This document shows, piece by piece, positions 16,364-23,499 of a stretch of 40,153 nucleotides of DNA. The position numbers were made by a program, and so were the translations under genes. The stretch is taken from contig CAJFVL010000010.1 in assembly GCA_904420465.1 (NCBI GenBank), positions 1 to 40,153 of the forward strand. The letters run 5' to 3'. Source of the stretch: an uncultured Clostridium sp. GTDB lineage: Bacteria; Bacillota; Clostridia; Oscillospirales; Oscillospiraceae. Position 1 is the first letter of the stretch, and each line of letters begins with the position of its first letter. Below the pieces are notes generated by a model. That model saw only the letters and a list, made by a program, of their open reading frames with translations, did no database searches and was not told the origin of the DNA.

Positions 16364-16454
16364 GTAGGGGCGGGTGTCCTCACCCGCCCGCCTGTCCCCT
16401 GCCGTTTGTAGAGGCGGCCCTTGACCGCCTGCGGGCGCGCACAGCGCGCCCCTA
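16364..16454. repeat. Pair of REP-type palindromes
   Basis: First: GTAGGG then stem GGGCGGGTG (16368-16376), TCCT loop, CACCCGCCC (16381-16389). Second: 16407-16454, starting GTAGAGGCGG, with inner stems GGCGG/CCGCC and GGGCGCGC/GCGCGCCC and ending CCCCTAC. The GTAGGGGCGG head is that of the palindrome inside the RAYT relic. The rest of the ftsY-rph gap up to 16590 shows nothing further. Confidence 0.75.
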
Positions 16455-16592
16455 CACACAGAAGGCGCGTCCTGCAGGACCGGGCCAGGGCCGATGGGGA
16501 CACCGGCCCCTGTATCATCTCCTGGGGCACCCCGCTGCGCCAGAAAAATTTCCTCGTTTTTACACACTATACACACATCCCGCACATTCCTG

Positions 16593-16601
16593 TGATACAA
16601 T
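16593..16601 (+). promoter_or_regulatory. Extended -10 promoter for rph
   Basis: TGATACAAT (TG at 16593-16594, -10 TACAAT at 16596-16601). No strong -35. Transcription would start near 16608, which is on the upstream in-frame ATG and so supports the later start for rph. Confidence 0.5.
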
Positions 16602-16628
16602 AACGCCATGAGAGAGGAAGGATATTCC

Positions 16629-17345
16629 ATGTCCCGTATTGACGGAAGAAGCAGCGATCAGCTCCGGCCGGTGGAGATCATCCCAAACGTCAACAAATTT
16701 GCCGAGGGCTCCTGCCTGATCCGCTGCGGCAATACCCATGTGCTGTGCACCGCCAGCGTGGAGGACAAACCGCCCCGCCACGTCCCCGAGGGGGAGGGCT
16801 GGGTCACCGCCGAGTACTCCATGCTCCCCCGGGCCAACCGGGAGCGGTCCCGCCGGGACATTTCCAAGCTGAAGCTGTCCCCCCGGTCCGCCGAGATTCA
16901 GCGGCTCATCGGCCGCTCCCTGCGGGCGGTGGTGGACATGAAGAAGCTGGGTCCCTGGAACATCACGGTGGACTGCGACGTCCTCCAGGGGGACGGGGGC
17001 ACCCGCACCGCCTCCATCACCGGGGGCTATGTGGCCCTGGTGCTGGCCCTGCGGAAGATGGAGGAGGCCGGACAGCTGAATGTGTGGCCGGTCACCGGCC
17101 AGGTGGCCGCCGTCTCCGCCGGCATTGTGGGCGACGTGCCCATGCTGGACCTGTGCTATGAGGAGGACTCCTCCGCCCAGGTGGACCTGAACTGCGTCAT
17201 GGATGACCAGGGCCGCCTCATCGAGATCCAGGGCACCGGCGAAGGACGCCCCTTCACCCTGGACGAGCAGCGCAAGCTGGTGGAGCTGTGCGCCGGGGGC
17301 ATCCGGGAGCTTCAGACCATCCAAAAGAAAATTCTGGGCCTGTAA
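16629..17345 (+). CDS. rph: Ribonuclease PH
   Basis: 238 aa, the family's usual length. RNase PH trims tRNA 3' ends phosphorolytically and helps rRNA decay. Recognisable blocks: RSSDQLRPVEI near the start, GNTHVLCTASVE, MLPRANRERSRRD, EIQRLIGRSLRAVVD, DCDVLQGDGGTRTASITG and the phosphate-binding C-terminal half, ending VELCAGGI. Start: ATG 16629 has AGGAAGGA at 6 nt; an in-frame ATG at 16608 would add seven residues but overlaps the expected transcription start. Ends 15 bp before rdgB, a pairing commonly seen. Confidence 0.96.
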   Translation: MSRIDGRSSDQLRPVEIIPNVNKFAEGSCLIRCGNTHVLCTASVEDKPPRHVPEGEGWVTAEYSMLPRANRERSRRDISKLKLSPRSAEIQRLIGRSLRAVVDMKKLGPWNITVDCDVLQGDGGTRTASITGGYVALVLALRKMEEAGQLNVWPVTGQVAAVSAGIVGDVPMLDLCYEEDSSAQVDLNCVMDDQGRLIEIQGTGEGRPFTLDEQRKLVELCAGGIRELQTIQKKILGL

Positions 17346-17360
17346 AGGGGAGAAAGAGAC

Positions 17361-17954
17361 ATGAAACTGGTGCTGGCCAGCAAAAATAAAAAGAAGCTGG
17401 TGGAGATGAACGACATTCTCTCCCACCTGGGAATTGAGGTCTGCTCCGAGGCCGAGGCCGGGGTGGACGTGGAGGTGGAGGAGACCGGGACCACCTTCGA
17501 GGAGAACTCCCGGCTGAAGGCCGAGGCCGTCATGAGGGAGAGCGGCATGCCCGCCATCGCCGACGACTCCGGGCTGTGCGTGGATGCCCTGGGGGGCGCT
17601 CCCGGGGTGTACTCCGCCCGCTACGGGGGCGAGGGGCTGGACGATGTGGGCCGCTACCGCCTGCTGCTGGAGAACATGAGGGGCCAGATGCCCCGCACCG
17701 CCAAATTTGTGTCGGTCATCACCTGCTGCTTCCCCAACGGGGACGTGATCTCCGCCCGGGGGGAGTGCCCCGGTACCATCGCCTTCGCCCCCATGGGGGA
17801 GGGCGGCTTCGGCTATGACCCGGTGTTCTTTATCCCCGGCCTGAAAAAGACCTTCGCCCAGCTGACTCCGGAGGAGAAAAACGCCATTTCCCACCGGGGG
17901 AAGGCGCTGGAGCTGTTCAAGGCCAAGCTGGAGGAATACCTAAAGAAGGGTTAG
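17361..17954 (+). CDS. rdgB: dITP/XTP pyrophosphatase (RdgB/HAM1 family)
   Basis: 197 aa, full length. It hydrolyses non-canonical purine nucleotides (dITP, XTP) to monophosphates, keeping them out of DNA and RNA. Substrate-pocket motif SKNKKKL at 7-13, the TFEENSRLKA segment, the metal-site ADDSGLCVDAL, the PGVYSARYGG loop and the FGYDPVF segment are all present, with the terminal SHRGKAL motif. It follows rph by 15 bp with GGGGAG as RBS and is probably translated from the same message. Confidence 0.96.
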   Translation: MKLVLASKNKKKLVEMNDILSHLGIEVCSEAEAGVDVEVEETGTTFEENSRLKAEAVMRESGMPAIADDSGLCVDALGGAPGVYSARYGGEGLDDVGRYRLLLENMRGQMPRTAKFVSVITCCFPNGDVISARGECPGTIAFAPMGEGGFGYDPVFFIPGLKKTFAQLTPEEKNAISHRGKALELFKAKLEEYLKKG

Positions 17955-18315
17955 GATTTGCATTTAGGTGATGGAGAAGAGGTGGCCTGCGGCCAAGCGT
18001 TCACCGCCTACAGTGTATGCTGCACCACCTAGGCACAGGTTATCTTGTAGAAGCACCTGTTTCGATTACCGAGGAGAACGGCAGTGATAAAGTTTAGACA
18101 CCGTTCAAGAGGTTGCCGCGCCGGCCGGGAATGCCAGCGAAACAGTGCAGCTCTCCTGGGTCCGGGCCCGCAGGCCCGGAGAACTTTGGCTACTTTCCTT
18201 CTCTGGAAAGTAGCCCGCCCGCAGGCGGAATACTTTTTAAAAGGAAATAGAGGCCTATCTGGAGCATCAGAGCTGGGAGGTCCTCATGCAAAAATAATCA
18301 AAACGAGGGATATAT
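17955..18315. other. rdgB-yhbY spacer full of tandem hairpins
   Basis: No gene supported. Three perfect stem-loops stand in a row: TCCGGGCC/GGCCCGGA (18161-18180), GGCTACTTTCC/GGAAAGTAGCC (18188-18215) and CCGCC/GGCGG (18215-18228), the first and third with CGCA loops. Further left, GGCC-TGC-GGCC near 17985 and a loose AGGTG...CACCT pairing. The segment GCCAAGCGTT...CGCC near 17991 recalls CCAAGCGTT..GCC in the cassette after ftsY. Likely a decayed repeat. Confidence 0.5.
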
Positions 18316-18636
18316 GTGGATCTGACAAGCAAACAGCGGGCCCAGTTGAGGGGCCTGGCCAACGGCATTGACACCATCCTGATCGTGGGGAAGGACGGCA
18401 TTGGGGACAATCTGGTCAAACAGGCCGACGATGCCCTGGAGGCCCGGGAGCTGATCAAGGGGCGGGTGCTGGAAAATTCCATGCTCTCCCCCCGGGAGGC
18501 GGCGGAGGCCCTGGCCCCCCTTACCCGCAGCGAGGTGGTCCAGGTCATCGGAACAAAATTTGTCTTATATCGTCCAAGCCATAAGAAGGATAAGAAGGAC
18601 AAGATTGTGCTGGTGCAGGATAAGAAAAAGAAGTGA
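18316..18636 (+). CDS. yhbY: RNA-binding protein YhbY (CRM domain)
   Basis: 106 aa. Single CRS1-YhbY (CRM) domain: LTSKQRAQLRGLA at the start, the conserved GKDGIGDN loop and LIKGRVLEN. YhbY binds pre-50S ribosomal particles. Start is GTG 18316 (MDLTSKQR) with GAGGG six bases before; the overlapping ATG at 18314 stops at once. The C-terminus is an unusual Lys-rich tail (KKDKKDK...KKKK). The coding bases for most of that tail are duplicated 230 bp downstream (18783-18850), and the stop codon overlaps an 18-bp inverted copy of an upstream piece of the gene. The tail may therefore have been shaped by the repeat event. Confidence 0.93.
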   Translation: MDLTSKQRAQLRGLANGIDTILIVGKDGIGDNLVKQADDALEARELIKGRVLENSMLSPREAAEALAPLTRSEVVQVIGTKFVLYRPSHKKDKKDKIVLVQDKKKK

Positions 18637-18794
18637 CAAATTTTGTTCCGATTGCCGCCACGGGCGGCCGCGCCGGGCGGCGCGTAAAATCGGAGCCGGA
18701 GGCGGAGATTTGCGCAGGGCGAATTGAGTTCGCCCGAGCATAAAAATAAGAGGGGCCCCGCGGCGGCTCTCCGCCGTGGGAGACAAAATTTGTC
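18635..18794. repeat. Hairpin cassette with yhbY-derived ends (copy B, 160 bp)
   Basis: Left end GACAAATTTTGTTCCGAT (18635-18652) is a perfect 18-bp inverse of yhbY 18547-18564. Right end ACAAAATTTGTC (18783-18794) is a direct copy of the same bases, so the two ends form a perfect 12-bp terminal inverted repeat. The core is GC-rich, with GGGCGAATT/AATTCGCCC-type pairing around 18718-18734 and GCGGCGG/CCGCCG near 18760-18777. It aligns with the cassette after ftsY in the GCCGGAGGC and GCAGGGCG..CGCCCGAG.AT segments. Confidence 0.85.
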
Positions 18795-18850
18795 TTATAT
18801 CGTCCAAGCCATAAGAAGGATAGGAAGGACAAGATTGTGCTGGTGCAGGA
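18783..18850 (+). repeat. Direct duplicate of the yhbY 3' end
   Basis: 68 bases matching 18553-18620 with a single mismatch, then about 13 diverged bases. It has no start signal of its own. The sequence in between is the 160-bp cassette. Confidence 0.93.
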
Positions 18851-18937
18851 CAAAAGGAAGGGGCCAGCGGACAAATGATGTGTCTGCCCCCGCCCGCCTC
18901 TGCGCAGGATCTCCGCGGAATGGTCCGTATCCTGTGG

Positions 18938-18960
18938 CGGCGGCCCCATGCGGCCGCCCG
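18938..18960. repeat. REP-like palindrome upstream of nadD
   Basis: GGCGGCCCCATGCGGCCGCCCG: GGCC/GGCC arms around CCATGC, and close to the reverse complement of the palindrome at 14330-14359. The remaining bases 18860-19032 hold only the leader of nadD, with CAGACA/TGTCTG (stem about 19012-19031) framing its ribosome binding site. Confidence 0.6.
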
Positions 18961-19032
18961 CCGCCGGGTGGTGGACAGGCGGAAAACGTTCCCCGCATCC
19001 CAATCCCAAAACAGACAAGGTGGTGCTGTCTG

Positions 19033-20244
19033 GTGAAAATCGGAATTTATGGCGGGACCTATAACCCGCCCCACCTGGGGCATTTTGCGGCGGCAAAGGC
19101 GGCGGTGGACGCCCTTGGACTGGACAGGCTGCTGCTGGTTCCGGCGGCCCTTCCCCCCCATAAGGAGCTGCCCCCGGACACCCCGCCGGCAGAGCACCGG
19201 CTGGCCATGACACAGCGGATGGCCGACGCCCTGCTGATGCCGGAGGTGGTGTCGGTCTCCAGCCTGGAGCTGGAGCGGCAGGGAAAAAGCTACACCTCCG
19301 ACACCCTGGAGGAGCTCCGCCGGCAGTATCCCGGGGCGGAGCTGTGGCTGCTGATGGGGACGGACATGTTCCTGACCCTCCATCTGTGGCATGACCCGGA
19401 GGACATTTTAAGGCTGGCGGGGGTGTGCGCCTTTGGCCGGACGGAACAGGACGGCGAGTCCCTCTTCGCCCCCCAGCGGGACTATCTGGTCAAAACCTTC
19501 GGGGCACGGGTCACCACCATCACCCTGCCAGGGCTGGTGGACATCTCCTCCACCCGGCTGCGGGAGCTGCTTGCAGCCGGAGGGGGGAGGGAATACCTTC
19601 TGCCCTCGGTCTACGGGTATATTCTGATGCACAAGCTGTACGGCACAAACGCCGACCTGAAGAGGCTGGATCTGCCCGAGCTGCGGGCCTGCTCCTATTC
19701 CGTGATGAACGGAGCCAAGCGCATCCCCCACGTCTCCGGCGTGGAGGAGGAGGCCGCAAGCCTGGCCCGCCGCTGGGGAGGAGACGAAAATCTGGCCCGC
19801 CGGGCGGGCATCCTCCACGACTGCACCAAATATTTGAATCTGGAGGAGCAGCTGGCTCTGTGCCGCAGGTACGGGCTGGAGCTGGACGAGCTGGAGCGGC
19901 AGGCGGTCAAGCTGCTCCACTCCAAAACGGGGGCCTGTATTGCCCGGAATATTTTTGGGGAACCTGACGAGGTATACTGGGCCATCTACTGGCACACCAC
20001 CGCCAAGGCGGATATGACGCTGCTGGAAAAAATCATCTATGTGGCCGACTATATGGAGCCCAACCGGGACTTCGACGGGGTGGAGCGCCTGCGGGAGCTG
20101 GCCTACCGGGACCTGGACCAGGCCCTGCTCCTGGGGGTGGAGACCACCATCCAGGAAATGAAAGAGAGAGGCATGCCCATTCATTTCAATACGCTCCAGG
20201 CCCAGGCCTGGCTGCGGAAGCACGGAGTAACCATCGAGGAATAG
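19033..20244 (+). CDS. nadD-yqeK: NadD-YqeK fusion (NaMN adenylyltransferase + HD Ap4A hydrolase)
   Basis: 403 aa joining two enzymes usually separate. Residues 1-205: nicotinate mononucleotide adenylyltransferase with GGTYNPPHLGH (H14 and H17, nucleotide-binding), the MGTDMF segment and the ISSTRLREL signature; it makes deamido-NAD. Residues about 215-403: YqeK-type HD hydrolase with H262-D263 in GILHDCTKY, HSKTG, and a late YVADYMEPNR; YqeK proteins cleave Ap4A symmetrically. Start is GTG 19033 (VKIGIYGG), with AAGGTGG about 10 bases before; the open frame continues upstream through repeat sequence but nothing there resembles NadD. The order nadD-yqeK-LCP-rsfS is the standard Firmicute one, so fusion arose from neighbours. 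LCP begins 4 bp later. Confidence 0.94.
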   Translation: MKIGIYGGTYNPPHLGHFAAAKAAVDALGLDRLLLVPAALPPHKELPPDTPPAEHRLAMTQRMADALLMPEVVSVSSLELERQGKSYTSDTLEELRRQYPGAELWLLMGTDMFLTLHLWHDPEDILRLAGVCAFGRTEQDGESLFAPQRDYLVKTFGARVTTITLPGLVDISSTRLRELLAAGGGREYLLPSVYGYILMHKLYGTNADLKRLDLPELRACSYSVMNGAKRIPHVSGVEEEAASLARRWGGDENLARRAGILHDCTKYLNLEEQLALCRRYGLELDELERQAVKLLHSKTGACIARNIFGEPDEVYWAIYWHTTAKADMTLLEKIIYVADYMEPNRDFDGVERLRELAYRDLDQALLLGVETTIQEMKERGMPIHFNTLQAQAWLRKHGVTIEE

Positions 20245-20248
20245 AGAC

Positions 20249-21916
20249 ATGAGCACAAAAAATACACAGCACGGCAGACGGGAGGCGCCCAAGGGACCGT
20301 CTGTCTGGTCCAGATACAAGGTCTGGCTGGCGGGGCTGAACCGGGGCCAGCGCATCCGCTTCCGGCTGCTTCAGGCGGCCGCCGTATTGGGAGTCATTGT
20401 CATCGCGGTGATTTTATGGCTGCGCGCCTGGATTCAGCTGCCCGAGGTTCCGGACCTCCCTGCGGCCAACCCGGACAGCAGCCAGGCGGGAGACGATATT
20501 TTTGACGGGGCGGAGCTGCCCGAGGTGGCCAGAAGCGGGCGAAAGCCGGGCTACTACACCTTTCTGGTGGCGGGCCAGGACGTGGTCAGCGGAGGGACGG
20601 ACACCATTCTGCTCTTTACCTTTGACACGCAGAACAAGACCCTCAATGCCGTCAGTATTCTGCGGGACACCATGATCAACACCTCGGCCAGCAGCAAGCG
20701 CATCAACACGGTGTATGCCCGCAACCGGGGTTCCTCCAGCCTGCCCGAGGGGGAGCGGGTGGAAAATGGGATGACCGCCCTCAAGCAGGAGGTGAGCAAG
20801 CTCACCGGGATTTACCCCGACTTCTATGTACTGATTCAGTGGGAGGCGGTCGGCGAGCTGGTGGACGCTCTGGGCGGCGTCTACTTCGACGTTCCCTTCG
20901 ACATGAACTATGACGACCCGGCCCAGGACCTGCATATCCACCAGGAGGCGGGCTACCGCAAGCTGTATGGCGAGGACGCCATGGAGGTGGTCCGCTGGCG
21001 GAAGAACAACACCGGCTCCTCCGGGGGAGACGTGGCCCGCACCGAGGTGCAGCAGGAGTTTCTGGCTGCCGTGCTGGACACCTGCCTTCAGCCCTCCACC
21101 CTGCTGAAGCTGCCCTCTCTGGCCCAGGTGTTTCTGGACAATGTGACCACCGACCTGTCCGTTGGGAACCTGCTGGCCTTTGCCCAGCTGGCGGTGGGAA
21201 TGGACACCGAGAACGACGTCGCCTTCTCCACCATGCCCTATACCGGGGTGTATTACAACGGGGCCTCCATGGTGGTGGCCAACCAGAGCGCGATGCTGGA
21301 GCTGCTCAACGACGGCTTGAACCCCTATCAGGACGAGATCCGCGCCAGCGATTTGCAGCTGATGTACCGGAACAGCGACGGCAGCTTCGGCGTGACCAAC
21401 GGGACCCTGGCCGATGAGCGAATGGGCCGGCCCGCTGTGGTGGCCGAGCCTGATCCGGAGCCGGAGGAGGGAGAGACCGATCCCGGCGGGACGGATCAGC
21501 CTGAGGAGCAGAATCCGGATGAGGGCGGCTCCCAGGGGGATTCCTCTTCGGAGCTGGGAAGCGGCGGCACTCAGGAAGAAAGTACGGGACAGGAGGGAGA
21601 GACGCCCCAGGATGGAACGGAGGATCAGGGGAGCGGAGAGTCCCAGGGGGGAGAAGCGGACAGCCCCAGTGAGAGCGGGACCGCTCCGGAGGGCGGCTCC
21701 GGCAGCGAAGCGCCGGGGCAGGGCGGCCAGACCCAGGAGACGCCGGGAGAGAGCGTTGTGACAGATCCCGGCAGCCTTCTGCCCGACCCGGACGATGTGC
21801 TCCCTGATCCGGGGGAGAGTGTAATTCAGGATTCTCAGACAACGCAGGGGGAGACAGAACAGAACCCCGTTGTGGTGCTGCCCGCCCGGCCGGAGCCGGC
21901 GGGACAGGCGGCATAA
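20249..21916 (+). CDS. LytR-CpsA-Psr (LCP) family cell-wall ligase
   Basis: 555 aa. Cytoplasmic basic N-terminus (1-44), one membrane segment (about 45-62), then an LCP domain (about 105-345) with the lead motif FLVAGQDVVSGGTDTILLF, the arginine-bearing SILRDTMI, and later VVRWRKNN and GDVARTEVQQEF. LCP proteins move glycopolymers such as teichoic acid or capsule from a lipid carrier to peptidoglycan, outside the membrane. From about 400 on there is a long low-complexity tail rich in Glu, Gly, Ser, Asp and Pro, probably a flexible wall-spanning region. It is 4 bp after nadD-yqeK and 22 bp before rsfS, so one operon. Confidence 0.93.
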   Translation: MSTKNTQHGRREAPKGPSVWSRYKVWLAGLNRGQRIRFRLLQAAAVLGVIVIAVILWLRAWIQLPEVPDLPAANPDSSQAGDDIFDGAELPEVARSGRKPGYYTFLVAGQDVVSGGTDTILLFTFDTQNKTLNAVSILRDTMINTSASSKRINTVYARNRGSSSLPEGERVENGMTALKQEVSKLTGIYPDFYVLIQWEAVGELVDALGGVYFDVPFDMNYDDPAQDLHIHQEAGYRKLYGEDAMEVVRWRKNNTGSSGGDVARTEVQQEFLAAVLDTCLQPSTLLKLPSLAQVFLDNVTTDLSVGNLLAFAQLAVGMDTENDVAFSTMPYTGVYYNGASMVVANQSAMLELLNDGLNPYQDEIRASDLQLMYRNSDGSFGVTNGTLADERMGRPAVVAEPDPEPEEGETDPGGTDQPEEQNPDEGGSQGDSSSELGSGGTQEESTGQEGETPQDGTEDQGSGESQGGEADSPSESGTAPEGGSGSEAPGQGGQTQETPGESVVTDPGSLLPDPDDVLPDPGESVIQDSQTTQGETEQNPVVVLPARPEPAGQAA

Positions 21917-21938
21917 AATATAGAAAGGAGCGGCTTGC

Positions 21939-22298
21939 TTGACTTCTTATGAAATGGCGGTGCTGCTGGCCAGGGCGCTGGACAGCAAAAAGGGACAGGA
22001 TGTAAAGGTGCTGAAAACGGAGGAACTGACCACGCTGTGCGACTACTTCGTACTGTGCACCGCCACATCCAACACCCAGATCAAGGCCATGTCGGATGCC
22101 TGCGAGGAGGAGATGGAGAAGCGCGGGGAGCGGGTGCACCACATCGAGGGGCACCGGGACGGCACCTGGCTGCTGATGGACTTCTCCAGCGTGGTGGTTC
22201 ACGTCTTTACCGACGAGGCGCGGAAGTTTTATGACCTGGAGCGGCTGTGGGGGGACGCCCAGCCGGTTGACATCAGCCAGGCCCTGGAAATTCAATAA
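21939..22298 (+). CDS. rsfS: Ribosome silencing factor RsfS
   Basis: 119 aa, typical length. RsfS binds L14 of the 50S subunit and prevents joining with 30S under starvation. Motifs: SKKGQDVKVL near the N-terminus, CDYFVLCTATSNTQIKA, and WLLMDFSSVVVHVF followed by REFYDLERLW-like FYDLERLWGDA. The start is TTG 21939 (MTSYEMA) with AAAGGAG eight bases before; the first ATG (21951) lacks a site. A strong terminator follows, closing the smc-to-rsfS run. Confidence 0.95.
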   Translation: MTSYEMAVLLARALDSKKGQDVKVLKTEELTTLCDYFVLCTATSNTQIKAMSDACEEEMEKRGERVHHIEGHRDGTWLLMDFSSVVVHVFTDEARKFYDLERLWGDAQPVDISQALEIQ

Positions 22299-22308
22299 AA
22301 AAGAGAAG

Positions 22309-22343
22309 GGACCCGTGCGGCGTTTTGCCGCGCGGGTCCTTTT
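22309..22343. terminator. Terminator after rsfS
   Basis: 13-bp stem with one G-U (22309-22321 with 22327-22339), GTTTT loop, then TTTT. A-rich before and T-rich after, so it can also serve the convergent lipid kinase gene. Confidence 0.88.
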
Positions 22344-22350
22344 GTATGAC

Positions 22351-23250
22351 TTATTTTTCGATGCCCCGCACAATGGTCAGAGCCCTGCGGCAGTTTTCCA
22401 CCACGCTTACCTCCTGGTTGCCGCCGAATTCTCCGTCCAGCGTCCAGGGGATGGGGGTGCCGCAGGTGAAGGTCACCCGGGAGGTCTGAAAGTGGACCAG
22501 CGCCCCGCTGCCTCCCGCTGACTGGGAGAGGAGCGCCTGAAAGCCGTTGGCAATGTCGGTCAGGCTTACCGGCTTTTTCACCAGAGTGACCTCAAAAAGT
22601 CCGTCATCCAGCACCACCTTGTCGCTTTGAGGCAGCTTGAAGCTGCCCACCGTCACCGCGTTGCTCACCATGCCGAAGAAGAAGTCGTCCTCCAGCACCT
22701 CCCCATCATGCTCCACTTTCAGGCGGTAGGGCGCAATGGTGGGCAGGGATGCGATTCCCTCCAGCACATAGGCGATGTGTCCGAAGGTGTTCTTCAGATC
22801 CTGGGGCGTGTCGTAAGCAACCTTGGTAAAGGCGCCGAAGGCTGCCACATAGACGAAGGTGTGTCCATTCAGCCGGCCGATATCGCTGGGGACGGGCGTT
22901 CCGTCGCCGGCGGCCACGGCGGCAGCCAGCCGGGGCTTGCGGGGGAGCTCCAACGTGGCGGCGCAGTCGTTGGTGGAGCCGAAGGGGATATAGCCCAGCA
23001 CCGGCGGATGCTCCAGCTCCATCAGACCGGACACTGTTTCGCTCAAGGTTCCGTCTCCGCCGGCGCAGATGACCCGCTGAAAACCGGGAGACAGGATGCG
23101 GGCGGCCTGGACCGCGTCTCCCTTGCATTGGGTGGGATAGGCGGTGACCAGCCACCCGTACTTGGTGAAGATATCCAAAACGGGGGACAGCTCTGAGACA
23201 ATCTGGCCTTTTCCGGCCGTGGGATTATAGATAAACAAAAGGGGTTCCAA
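22351..23250 (-). CDS. Diacylglycerol/lipid kinase (DagK/YegS family)
   Basis: 299 aa, usual length. N-terminal NPTAGKG (9-15) and the nucleotide-binding GGDGT at 64-68 define the DAGK catalytic fold; the PFGSTNDCA segment and the C-terminal VLDDGLFEV loop are also as in the family. It phosphorylates diacylglycerol or a related lipid, feeding phosphatidate recycling after lipoteichoic-acid or similar synthesis. Exact lipid is not certain. It is transcribed alone from a good minus-strand promoter (23319-23346). Confidence 0.93.
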   Translation of the reverse strand: MEPLLFIYNPTAGKGQIVSELSPVLDIFTKYGWLVTAYPTQCKGDAVQAARILSPGFQRVICAGGDGTLSETVSGLMELEHPPVLGYIPFGSTNDCAATLELPRKPRLAAAVAAGDGTPVPSDIGRLNGHTFVYVAAFGAFTKVAYDTPQDLKNTFGHIAYVLEGIASLPTIAPYRLKVEHDGEVLEDDFFFGMVSNAVTVGSFKLPQSDKVVLDDGLFEVTLVKKPVSLTDIANGFQALLSQSAGGSGALVHFQTSRVTFTCGTPIPWTLDGEFGGNQEVSVVENCRRALTIVRGIEK

Positions 23251-23318
23251 GAGAGCACCTCCAGTGCACAGGGGCGGGGCGGGACCGCGGAGGAGCGCCC
23301 CAAACGGTATTGTTATAG

Positions 23319-23346
23319 ATTATAGAAGGTGCGGAGAAAAAATCAA
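23319..23346 (-). promoter_or_regulatory. Sigma-A promoter for the lipid kinase gene
   Basis: Minus strand: TTGATT (23346-23341), 16-bp spacer, TATAAT (23324-23319). About 70 bp before the start codon. Confidence 0.7.
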
Positions 23347-23413
23347 GCTCCATTTCAGAAATTCACAAATTCTTCACGTTTGCGGCCGAATCTGTATATA
23401 GAAAAGCTGGGGC

Positions 23414-23442
23414 TTGCGCTGGAGGGAAAAAACAGATAAAAT
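23414..23442 (+). promoter_or_regulatory. Sigma-A promoter for azlCD
   Basis: TTGCGC (23414-23419), 17-bp spacer, TAAAAT (23437-23442). The 5' UTR holds a 7-bp perfect hairpin GGCCGCC/GGCGGCC (23458-23477) before azlC. Confidence 0.5.
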
Positions 23443-23499
23443 ATAGACCGAAAACGGGGCCGCCAATGGAGGCGGCCGTCAATGGAGTGAATTTTCCCA

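Noticed and set aside
16310-16454. CRISPR array
   Set aside because: The units are 7 bp tandem repeats and two palindromes without spacers.
18547-18858. Diversity-generating retroelement (variable/template repeat pair)
   Set aside because: The two tail copies differ by one base in 68, not at many adenines, and no reverse transcriptase is present in the window.
18724-19032. N-terminal extension of the NadD-YqeK protein
   Set aside because: The frame is open but encodes repeat-derived sequence; NadD begins at GTG 19033 with its GGTYNP motif at the usual distance.
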